A stretch of 26,341 bases of DNA, from contig QZJU01000010.1 of the NCBI GenBank assembly GCA_003597955.1, positions 1 through 26,341 of the forward strand, written 5' to 3'. The stretch is from Candidatus Parcubacteria bacterium. GTDB taxonomy: Bacteria > Patescibacteriota > Patescibacteriia > PEXW01. The notes under the pieces were generated by a model, which made no database searches, was not told the origin of the DNA, and saw only the letters and a list, made by a program, of their open reading frames with translations. This document shows positions 21,973 through 26,341 of this stretch, one piece after another. Numbering within the stretch: position 1 is the stretch's first letter; each line of letters begins with the position of its first letter. A program made the translations under genes and the position numbers.

Positions 21973-23061
21973 CTAATTCTGGGCTGCGGCGGTGCAGCTC
22001 GGTTCGGTTTTGGTTAAAATTCCACAGTCCGCTTCCCAGCGAAAGCGCGGCTCAAAAAGTATTACCCGATTTTTCTTTATTTCCGCGTTTACTTGGTCTT
22101 GCAGCCAGACGCTAAAATTTGGGGTTTTCAAAATCCTGCGTAAAGTAAACATCTCTCCGTCGGACTGCTTGGCGGCGGCCTCCCGCTTTTCCAAATAGAC
22201 GATTTCATAACCCCGGCTGGTTTCCAGAACTTGGCTGACATCGCCGACTTTCAAAGTCTCAATGGCGCTAGCGACTTCACCATAAGCGGTTTTTAACGAG
22301 GCTGTATTCATCACTTCCAAAAGGCCGCCTTTGGCCGCCGAAGCATCGCTGCTTTGGGTTTTTGCGGTTTCTGAAAATTTATTCGGCTCCCTCGCCACCG
22401 CACCGCGCAAATCTTCAGTCTGCTTTTTAATTTCCGCAAAGTACGCTTCAGCTATTTTATTTTGAACTACCTGCGGCCGAATCAACTTTTGTTTGAATTG
22501 AGCCACCGACCAGTTATACAAAGTTCGAATATAATTTTCAATTTCCGACTGGTTGCCGCCAGCTTGCGCGATATAGTCTTTATAGGTGTTGTCAATGTCA
22601 CTCTGGTTTATAACGATATTTTTTACTTTGGCCAATCGGTTAATTATATCTTCACCAACCATTTTGTTTAAAATAATCTTTCGTGCATAAACATCCAGGG
22701 GCATACCTCGCTTTGCAGACGCGTCGGGCGTTTCGTTACGCTCAAGGTACTGAATAATATTCGGCACATCATTCTGGTAATCCAAATACGAAAGCCAATG
22801 GCTGCCGATCATGGCCACCGGATAAGGCAAAACCTTTGCCGGCCAGAGCAAGGCTCCAGTCTGCCAGCTGAATCGCATATAACCTACGGCAAAAACCAAA
22901 ATCACCGCCAGTATTACCGCAAGCAGACCCCATAAAATCCGTCGAAGCCAGTGAATGTGTGGTGGCGGTAATTGTTTTAAATTATGCGGTTCTGGATTGG
23001 GGGTTTGCGTTTGAGCGATTTCCGAACGAACAGCTTGGTTGTCTGGATGAATTTCGTTCAT
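21973..23061 (-). CDS. Membrane-anchored SurA/PrsA-like peptidyl-prolyl isomerase
   Basis: It is likely to fold exported proteins outside the membrane. A Pro-rich cytoplasmic N-terminus is followed by one helix (about residues 40-65, ILWGLLAVILAVILVFAVGYM). A SurA_N-like helical chaperone region spans about 100-230 (ARKIILNKMVGEDIINRLAKV, VNIQ-type helices, YNWSVAQFKQKLIRPQVVQ). The parvulin rotamase domain (about 240-320) shows FSETAKTQSSDASAAKGGLLEV, IETLKVGDVSQVLETSRGYEIVYL. It begins 8 bp after the ftsB-like gene, so the two are probably co-transcribed. Either SurA-like or PrsA-like naming fits. Confidence 0.85.
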   Translation of the reverse strand: MNEIHPDNQAVRSEIAQTQTPNPEPHNLKQLPPPHIHWLRRILWGLLAVILAVILVFAVGYMRFSWQTGALLWPAKVLPYPVAMIGSHWLSYLDYQNDVPNIIQYLERNETPDASAKRGMPLDVYARKIILNKMVGEDIINRLAKVKNIVINQSDIDNTYKDYIAQAGGNQSEIENYIRTLYNWSVAQFKQKLIRPQVVQNKIAEAYFAEIKKQTEDLRGAVAREPNKFSETAKTQSSDASAAKGGLLEVMNTASLKTAYGEVASAIETLKVGDVSQVLETSRGYEIVYLEKREAAAKQSDGEMFTLRRILKTPNFSVWLQDQVNAEIKKNRVILFEPRFRWEADCGILTKTEPSCTAAAQN

Positions 23062-23069
23062 AAATAAAG

Positions 23070-23483
23070 TTAATTAGATGTTGAGCTAAAGAAGTAACGC
23101 CACCACCGAGTTGGGTTCGACATTCCAGGCTCTGTGGTTTCGGCCGAGCTAAGTCCGGGAGAAGGATTGGCTAAATCTTCAGTTTCCGGCAGAATCAGCA
23201 ATGTCTCGCCGGGTTTTTGCAAATTCAGGCGCTTCCGAGCCTCCCTTTCCCGAAAACTTTCCGTATTAATTGATGCAACATATTCACCTAGGCTGCGATT
23301 CTGCGCTTCAAGCTCGGTTATTTGCTTTTCGAGAGCGGAAATCTCCTGCTTCAAGGCCACGCGCCTGACGACCTCTTTAGTTATTCCGACTAAAAGAAAA
23401 ACAATTACCAGTATTTCAAAAACCACAATGCCACGTGATGCAAGGAGACGCTTTAAAAATTGCTTTTGATGTTGATTTCGCAT
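23070..23483 (-). CDS. FtsB/DivIC-like septum formation initiator
   Basis: A 137-residue bitopic protein: a short basic cytoplasmic tail (RNQHQKQFLKRLL), one transmembrane helix (about residues 17-39, VVFEILVIVFLLVGITKEVV) and a coiled coil (about 45-75, EISALEKQITELEAQNRSLGEYV), then the FtsB/DivIC-like EREARKRLNLQKPGETLLIL. Such proteins link the divisome to septal peptidoglycan synthases. A good promoter lies upstream. The gene heads a reverse-strand run that continues with the foldase and, past the plus-strand tRNAs, with the carboxypeptidase-ftsE-ftsX block. Confidence 0.85.
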   Translation of the reverse strand: MRNQHQKQFLKRLLASRGIVVFEILVIVFLLVGITKEVVRRVALKQEISALEKQITELEAQNRSLGEYVASINTESFREREARKRLNLQKPGETLLILPETEDLANPSPGLSSAETTEPGMSNPTRWWRYFFSSTSN

Positions 23484-23508
23484 GTGTCATCGATTTTTTG
23501 GCCTTTTT

Positions 23509-23537
23509 ATTTTCGCACAAAAACACACCTATGTCAA
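23509..23537 (-). promoter_or_regulatory. Promoter of the ftsB-like gene
   Basis: On the minus strand -35 TTGACA (23532-23537), 17-bp spacer, -10 GAAAAT (23509-23514), about 26 bp before the start codon. Confidence 0.6.
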
Positions 23538-23630
23538 CAAACAACAACCTATTACTTGCTAATCTGCTTAAATCATTAATAGTGTAGTTAACTTAGTAAA
23601 TCTTAATTTTCGATGAAATTTTTGGCAAAG

Positions 23631-23660
23631 AAAAACCCTGTGCAGAATTTCCGTACAGGG
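23631..23660 (-). terminator. Terminator of the 122-residue hypothetical gene
   Basis: On the minus strand CCCTGT (23655-23660) pairs with ACAGGG (23636-23641) and is followed by five U (23631-23635), 27 bases after the stop of the gene at 23687. Confidence 0.75.
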
Positions 23661-23686
23661 CATAATTAACAATGTAGGTTCTTTGC

Positions 23687-24055
23687 CTATGACCACCAGA
23701 GGATGATCGGTGTGTCATCGGGCAGGGCATCAACGAAAGCTTTAATGGCGCGATTGCGAGTAGACACATCTTCGGGCAATTTGAGCTTTTTGAGCTCCTT
23801 TGCATAGACGAATGTTAATTCACTGTCATATCCGTCCGTCCTTGTGCGGTCGAGCTCCCTATCTTCATAACTTACAACCCACATTTGAGGCGGGATTGCC
23901 AGTGGTTTTATTGTCGGCTCGCTTCCGTCAATTTCTCTGATCTGACCGAAAAGTGAGTAGTCGGGATCAAATCTAAGACGGTTGTAAGCAAACACGTTTC
24001 TCTCGCCCAACTCTCGTGGACCTCGCATTGGCAGAAGCGTAAGATCAAGTCCCAT
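23687..24055 (-). CDS. Hypothetical accessory protein (122 residues)
   Basis: I do not recognise a family. The protein is soluble, with no signal or membrane segment. It opens MGLDLTLLPMRGP, a style I associate loosely with phage and metagenomic proteins, and ends in DDTPIILWWS. Its base composition is GC-richer than the neighbouring housekeeping genes. It is an isolated unit: a strong promoter (24110-24137) and an AGGAAG ribosome site upstream, and its own terminator downstream. It is divergent from another small accessory gene. Insertion between the division genes and the rpmG/tRNA cluster suggests recent acquisition, but that is inference. Confidence 0.7.
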   Translation of the reverse strand: MGLDLTLLPMRGPRELGERNVFAYNRLRFDPDYSLFGQIREIDGSEPTIKPLAIPPQMWVVSYEDRELDRTRTDGYDSELTFVYAKELKKLKLPEDVSTRNRAIKAFVDALPDDTPIILWWS

Positions 24056-24109
24056 TAATACTTCCTAATTTTTTATGTGCAATTTGACGCCAAAAAGAGT
24101 GTTCAAAGC

Positions 24110-24137
24110 AATATAGCAGAAAACACCAAGCTGTCAA
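24110..24137 (-). promoter_or_regulatory. Promoter of the 122-residue hypothetical gene
   Basis: On the minus strand -35 TTGACA (24132-24137) and -10 TATATT (24110-24115) with a 16-bp spacer, giving a ~50-nt leader. Confidence 0.75.
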
Positions 24138-24298
24138 GTCAACGGCCAAAAAATTCCAAAAAGGCTCAAATGTAAAATGAAAAAACATTTTTAAACAAAA
24201 TTTCGTTTAACTTTTCGGCTTATAAAAGGTTTTTGACCGAAGGTAAAAAATTTTAATGTGCCAAGGTTTTAAACGCAATATTTTATAACGATTCGATG
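24138..24298. other. AT-rich divergent intergenic region
   Basis: This lies between the -35 boxes of two divergent accessory promoters. I see no gene; it is A/T-rich with poly-A and poly-T runs. Confidence 0.5.
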
Positions 24299-24327
24299 TT
24301 GACATAAGGAACTAATTGCGCTATGCT
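24299..24327 (+). promoter_or_regulatory. Consensus promoter of the AUA-start gene
   Basis: -35 TTGACA (24299-24304), 17-bp spacer, -10 TATGCT (24322-24327). The first in-frame ATG of the downstream reading frame (24323) is inside the -10 box and so cannot be in the transcript. Confidence 0.8.
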
Positions 24328-24376
24328 GTTTCGTTGGTTCTTTTTGTATTCAATCTTCTGCGGAAAGGAGGCGGGT

Positions 24377-24700
24377 ATAGCAACGCAAGGCTTAGTGACT
24401 GTAAGGTCAAGCGGACGAGTCGTTATGAAAGTGATAGCTGGCTGTAACGGCTACAAGGCGCAGGATGTTGCTGACCGGTTAAAGGATTCTTGGCCTGTAG
24501 GGGTGGACAAAGACTATGAACTGGCCAGAGAAGTGGGCTTTGGTTGTAAGGGATGTTTGGTCGTGATTACGGCAACCGAAGAACGGTTCGATGGGGATGA
24601 AGATCTCTTTCCTCGATACCGTGACACTTTCGACCAACCTGAATTTAATCCCCGATGGGAACATGGAACCGCGGACCATATTGTGATCATCGACGTCTGA
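24377..24700 (+). CDS. Hypothetical protein, probable AUA start codon
   Basis: This is a small soluble protein (107 residues from the AUA). The N-terminus ATQGLVTVRSSGRVVMKVIAGCNGY looks like the natural start of a domain. A Cys pair (GFGCKGCLVVIT) and an acidic end (WEHGTADHIVIIDV) are the main landmarks; I cannot name the family. A perfect AAAGGAGG (24364-24371) lies five bases before ATA at 24377. The only upstream in-frame ATG (24323) is within the promoter -10 box. An in-frame TTG (24344) or GTG (24395) would have poor spacing to that site. A terminator follows at 24729. Either AUA is a true weak start or ATG has changed to ATA by mutation or sequencing error. Confidence 0.65.
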   Translation: MATQGLVTVRSSGRVVMKVIAGCNGYKAQDVADRLKDSWPVGVDKDYELAREVGFGCKGCLVVITATEERFDGDEDLFPRYRDTFDQPEFNPRWEHGTADHIVIIDV

Positions 24701-24728
24701 ATTCAACAAAGATCAATGTGGTACAATG

Positions 24729-24773
24729 GCTGTGGTGTGAATCACCAGGTAGGTGATTCTTCCACAGCTTTTT
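24729..24773 (+). terminator. Terminator of the AUA-start gene
   Basis: GCTGTGG (24729-24735) pairs with CCACAGC (24762-24768), and inside it GAATCACC (24739-24746) with GGTGATTC (24752-24759); five T follow. Confidence 0.85.
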
Positions 24774-24779
24774 ATTATT

Positions 24780-24851
24780 AAAAAAATCGTGCCGCACCGG
24801 GGCAGGGCCACGAGGCTTTTGAGTCTCGATCATGGTTTTGCCCCTCGATGC
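24780..24851 (-). terminator. Long bulged hairpin plus U tract ending the rpmG/tRNA unit
   Basis: On the minus strand TGC (24849-24851), TGCCCC (24839-24844) and CTCG (24825-24828) pair with GCA (24794-24796), GGGGCA (24799-24804) and CGAG (24811-24814), with seven U following at 24780-24786. It fits a terminator for the tRNA/rpmG transcript. I considered a structured RNA and cannot rule it out. Confidence 0.55.
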
Positions 24852-24904
24852 GCCAAAGCCGTTCGGTACACTACCAACAAGTACATCATGTACTTACCAT
24901 TTAA

Positions 24905-24946
24905 TGGCGGGGGTTGAGGGAATTGAACCCCCGTTTGCGGTTTTGC
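24905..24946 (-). pseudogene. 3' half of a tRNA, probably tRNA-Cys(GCA)
   Basis: On the minus strand the sequence begins at an anticodon GCA, continues AAACCGC, AAAC, a GGGGG/CCCTC T stem with TTCAATT loop, then AACCCCC, G and CCA. These are positions 34-76 of a normal tRNA. The D arm and the 5' acceptor strand (which should be GGGGGTT) are missing. Upstream there is instead a palindromic-repeat arm (24945-24963). The Cys identity rests on GCA starting exactly at the break. Confidence 0.6.
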
Positions 24947-24963
24947 CTGCCCGCCGTACGGAG
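24945..24963 (-). repeat. Repeat arm abutting the tRNA-Cys half
   Basis: GCCTGCC (24945-24951) and GTACGGAG (24956-24963) are the reverse complements of GGCAGGC (25108-25114) and CTCCGTAC (25097-25104). The two arms enclose tRNA-Trp and touch the broken ends of the flanking tRNA halves. Confidence 0.65.
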
Positions 24964-24999
24964 TAAAATTTTCTTCAACACAGAATTATTATCGTTCTA

Positions 25000-25073
25000 T
25001 GGCGGGGGCGGAAGGTGTTGCGCCCTCGTTACCGGTTTTGGAGACCGGAGTTCTACTGTTGAACTACGCCCCC
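25000..25073 (-). tRNA. tRNA-Trp(CCA) with unusual D and T loops
   Basis: The 74-nt minus-strand cloverleaf has perfect acceptor (GGGGGCG/CGCCCCC) and anticodon (CCGGT/ACCGG) stems, loop CTCCAAA, GTTC/GAAC D stem, GAGGG/CCTTC T stem, and encoded CCA. The D loop AACAGTA has only one G where GG is expected, and the T loop CGCAACA lacks the T-T pair. Position next to rpmG fits the common rpmG-tRNA-Trp-secE order, though secE is not here. Confidence 0.8.
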
Positions 25074-25096
25074 ATGAATTAACGAAATAATACTGT

Positions 25097-25114
25097 CTCC
25101 GTACTCCGGCAGGC
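25097..25114 (-). repeat. Repeat arm abutting the tRNA 5' half
   Basis: Partner of the arm at 24945-24963 (8 bp plus 7 bp complementary, with a 3-4 nt internal loop). It is also bracketed by GTCTCC (25095-25100) and GGAGAC (25117-25122). Confidence 0.65.
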
Positions 25115-25116
25115 GG

Positions 25117-25150
25117 GGAGACTGCCGTTCTAGCACTGAACTATTCCCCC
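25117..25150 (-). pseudogene. 5' half of a tRNA, broken in the anticodon loop
   Basis: On the minus strand GGGGGAA, TA, a GTTC/GAAC D arm with loop AGTGCTA, G, then GCAGT and the loop start CTCC are positions 1-35 of a tRNA. The sequence then enters the palindromic repeat, with no T arm. CTCC could have led to CCA (Trp) or CCC (Gly). It begins 8 bases after the rpmG stop. Confidence 0.6.
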
Positions 25151-25158
25151 CAGCCAAT

Positions 25159-25314
25159 TTACTTTGTCTCTTTATGCAATGTGTGCTTTTCGCACCAAGG
25201 ACAATGCTTCTTAAGTTCCAAGCGCTTCTTTAAAGTCTTCTTGTTCTTTTTAGAATGGTAATTCACATGCTTACACGCTGAACATTCTAATTTTATTAAG
25301 TTTTCTTGAGACAT
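25159..25314 (-). CDS. rpmG: 50S ribosomal protein L33
   Basis: A 51-residue ribosomal protein of the large subunit near the E site. It has the zinc-ribbon form with two cysteine pairs, LECSACKH (Cys11, Cys14) and HCPWCEKH (Cys38, Cys41), separated by a basic stretch ([16 protein letters not shown]). Start ATG at 25314, stop TAA at 25159-25161. There is no Shine-Dalgarno site; a TATTAA lies 6 nt before the ATG, which may again mean a leaderless mRNA. It lies among tRNA genes, as is common. Confidence 0.95.
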   Translation of the reverse strand: MSQENLIKLECSACKHVNYHSKKNKKTLKKRLELKKHCPWCEKHTLHKETK

Positions 25315-25411
25315 ATAATATTAATAATTAAAATCCTGAATTTCTAACGGTGAATTTTCTTGGCGCTGTTATTTCGAGGTTCCGCGAACGAGGCGCGCAC
25401 TAATGAAACGA

Positions 25412-25468
25412 GCTGGCCTGCCGGCCGAAGCTCCGAGTGAAACGAGGAGTGAAGGCTGGAGCCGATGG
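25412..25468 (-). repeat. 57-bp inverted-repeat arm 2
   Basis: This is the reverse complement of 21767-21823 with one mismatch. It contains the last 12 bases of the truncated tRNA-Thr(GGT) and its 3' flank. The shared flank suggests duplication of, or recombination between, the two Thr tRNA loci. Confidence 0.85.
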
Positions 25469-25500
25469 CCGGAATTGAACCGGCGACCTACTCCTTACCA
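25457..25500 (-). pseudogene. 3' half of tRNA-Thr(GGT), truncated at the anticodon loop
   Basis: Read on the minus strand: T33, anticodon GGT, AAGGAGT, AGGTC, then a GCCGG/CCGGC T arm with TTCAATT loop, ATCGGC, T and CCA. Everything 5' of T33 is replaced by unrelated sequence. A tyrosine-recombinase C-terminal fragment lies 200 bp away, so this may be one end (att site) of an integrated element. Confidence 0.75.
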
Positions 25501-25706
25501 TCAATGGCCCCGATGCCCAAAAGGTGATTTTGTGGCTAACCTTACGAATGAAATCATCGTTTGCGCGCGTCGCTCGCAGGAGATCTGGAGGACCTGTTTC
25601 CTGCGCTCAGTGGGCGGTGCAAAACCGTCCAAGATTCCAAGAAAAGACGTACTGCAACGATTGAAGTATTTGGTTAGTAAGATGCGACCAACACACTTTA
25701 CCATTC
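25501..25706. other. Junction sequence between tRNA-Thr half and recombinase fragment
   Basis: I see no recognisable gene. GCAGGA (25576-25581) and TCCTGC (25599-25604) form a hairpin. A minus-strand open frame here has no family resemblance. Confidence 0.35.
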
Positions 25707-25892
25707 TTACACCAAATTATCAAGGGTAAGCGTCTCCACATCCCCGCGCATGGCGCTTGTTGGTAGACAGCGGAGATACGTTGCGGTCATACGAATATCC
25801 CGGTGGCCAAGAAGCTGCTTCAATTTTGCGATGTCACTGCCGTTATTAAGGACATTCACCGCAAAGGTATGTCGAAACTGATGGGCAGCCAT
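25707..25892 (-). pseudogene. C-terminal fragment of a tyrosine recombinase (XerD/phage integrase type)
   Basis: Only the end of the catalytic domain is present: HQFRHTFAVNVLNNG carries the His-x-x-Arg pair, LLGHRDIRMT the second His, and TATYL the nucleophilic Tyr. The first catalytic Arg and the core-binding domain are missing. Upstream, the DNA changes at about 25885-25892 into a radical-SAM SPASM sequence in another frame. It reads toward the truncated tRNA-Thr, as integrase genes near tRNA attachment sites often do. Confidence 0.75.
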
Positions 25893-26112
25893 AGCATGTA
25901 CCGGCCAGTTCACAAGTCTTGCAATGACCAGTGATATTCATTCGAATGCCCCGCAACAATCGCAGCTCGCGTGACCCTTGAATGATGACGGAGAGATTCT
26001 CCTCGGGAACGCGACCAAGGGGCACGTCGACACCACTACAAGGCTGGACAACGCCGTCTGATCTGACGTAAACCGCGTACAAGTGGTGCATACACCCCTC
26101 AGGGCCGGCCAT
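25885..26112 (-). pseudogene. Radical-SAM SPASM-domain fragment
   Basis: The frame encodes GCMHHLYAVYVRSDG, QPCSGVDVPLG and GHCKTCELAGTCYGC. The CxxCxxxxxCxxC cysteines and the preceding Cys resemble the C-terminal auxiliary iron-sulphur cluster domain of peptide-modifying radical-SAM enzymes. The catalytic CxxxCxxC domain is absent. The frame continues to 25846 but those residues come from recombinase DNA. The piece is GC-richer than the rest of the window. Confidence 0.6.
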
Positions 26113-26257
26113 CGTGCCGGTCCAGCAGCGGCTCGAAGTCCTTGAGCGTCGATCCCGCCCGTTCCGTCAGGGCATAGAGGCTGTGCCTGAGAATCTCATC
26201 CATCCGGGGCCCACCGTCGCCCACCACTCGCTGCAGAACCGTTGTACTGACCCCCAT
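26099..26257 (-). pseudogene. Fragment resembling a conjugation/HerA-type ATPase
   Basis: A 52-codon frame contains GGPRMDEILRHSLYALTERA and STLKDFEPLLDRHDG. This recalls the (F/G)GPRxxDILRxxLLALxE...TLxDLxxLLxD region of large VirB4/TraG/HerA-like ATPases encoded by conjugative elements. It stops where the SPASM fragment begins. No Walker motifs are present. The call is by resemblance only. Confidence 0.4.
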
Positions 26258-26260
26258 ATA

Positions 26261-26278
26261 CTAGACACGACGGTCTAG
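26261..26278. promoter_or_regulatory. Palindrome upstream of the transposase start
   Basis: CTAGAC (26261-26266), spacer ACGACG, GTCTAG (26273-26278). The spaced palindrome resembles a repressor operator (TAGAC-n-GTCTA, as for some TetR-type regulators) but could be part of an insertion-sequence end. Confidence 0.35.
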
Positions 26279-26298
26279 ACTAATTAACGTATGGGCAT

Positions 26299-26341
26299 AT
26301 GAAAAAACATCACTCGATAGCTCCTGAAGTAAAGGAGCAAA
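26299..26341 (+). CDS. Start of a probable transposase (cut by window end)
   Basis: The 14 visible residues MKKHHSIAPEVKEQ resemble the N-terminus of IS3-like helix-turn-helix transposase OrfA proteins seen in CPR genomes, which typically continue into a helix-turn-helix. The evidence is short. The preceding 40 bp may hold the left end of the element. It borders the GC-rich mosaic. Confidence 0.4.
   Translation, partial: MKKHHSIAPEVKEQ

Noticed and set aside
24787-24851. tRNA with a CTCAAAA-like anticodon loop on the minus strand
   Set aside because: There is no D or T arm and no CCA; the paired arms with a U tract read as a terminator.
24838-24895. AAGTACA/TGTACTT hairpin (24879-24895) as a regulatory site
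   Set aside because: It is a single short palindrome with no associated start, promoter or gene; too little to call.
24780-24946. tmRNA 3' end
   Set aside because: The T-arm/CCA end could suit a tmRNA, but there is no tag-peptide ORF or matching 5' domain nearby.
25403-25729. Plus-strand open frame over the truncated tRNA-Thr
   Set aside because: It translates antisense tRNA and repeat sequence; such frames over tRNAs are a common artefact.
1-26341. CRISPR array
   Set aside because: No set of regularly spaced direct repeats was seen and there are no cas genes.

Overview
The window looks like a chromosomal segment of a Patescibacteria (CPR) bacterium. It is AT-rich and compact, many genes lack Shine-Dalgarno sites, and it carries a typical CPR gene set: an archaeal-like UMP kinase, DUF5667 with an ECF sigma factor, a PP2C-like/propeller protein, an HTH/nucleotidyltransferase-like protein and isonitrile-synthase-like proteins. 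TGA is used as a stop, so this is not a UGA-glycine lineage.

Left third (1-7111): the end of lexA, a catalytically dead Y-family polymerase homologue, a TsaB-like/NUDIX fusion, an HTH regulator, a long membrane-anchored PP2C-like/propeller protein, an active DinB, a small structured RNA with its own promoter and terminator (about 6650-6773), and a small hypothetical gene. LexA, the dead Y-family protein and DinB form a damage-response group.

7112-8711: a hairpin-rich spacer, then a retron-like unit. A 267-nt candidate msr/msd RNA is closed by a 14-bp a1/a2 inverted repeat and lies just upstream of a retron-type reverse transcriptase. No effector gene is adjacent.

8730-15844: rplJ-rplL behind an L10 leader with an attenuator, then a reverse-strand run pcm-manC-mltG-pyrH. 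Divergent from pcm is a promoter for a 41-residue ORF containing Tyr-Trp-Phe. Its 3' part can pair with the arm of a downstream terminator. Two PvcA/DIT1-like (isonitrile synthase family) genes follow.

15869-23483: an ECF sigma/DUF5667 pair, a palindrome-dense spacer, tRNA-Gln, then a reverse-strand envelope and division block: ftsB-like, SurA/PrsA-like foldase, RlpA-DPBB/D,D-carboxypeptidase fusion, ftsE, ftsX. tRNA-Gly and tRNA-Thr lie between, on the plus strand.

23687-26341: two small divergent accessory genes with strong promoters (one apparently starting at AUA), then rpmG among tRNA genes. One tRNA is structurally odd and three are halves cut at the anticodon loop. The end is a GC-richer mosaic of gene fragments (tyrosine recombinase, radical-SAM SPASM domain, conjugation-type ATPase) and a transposase start. 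This tail is either a mobile-element graveyard or an assembly chimera.
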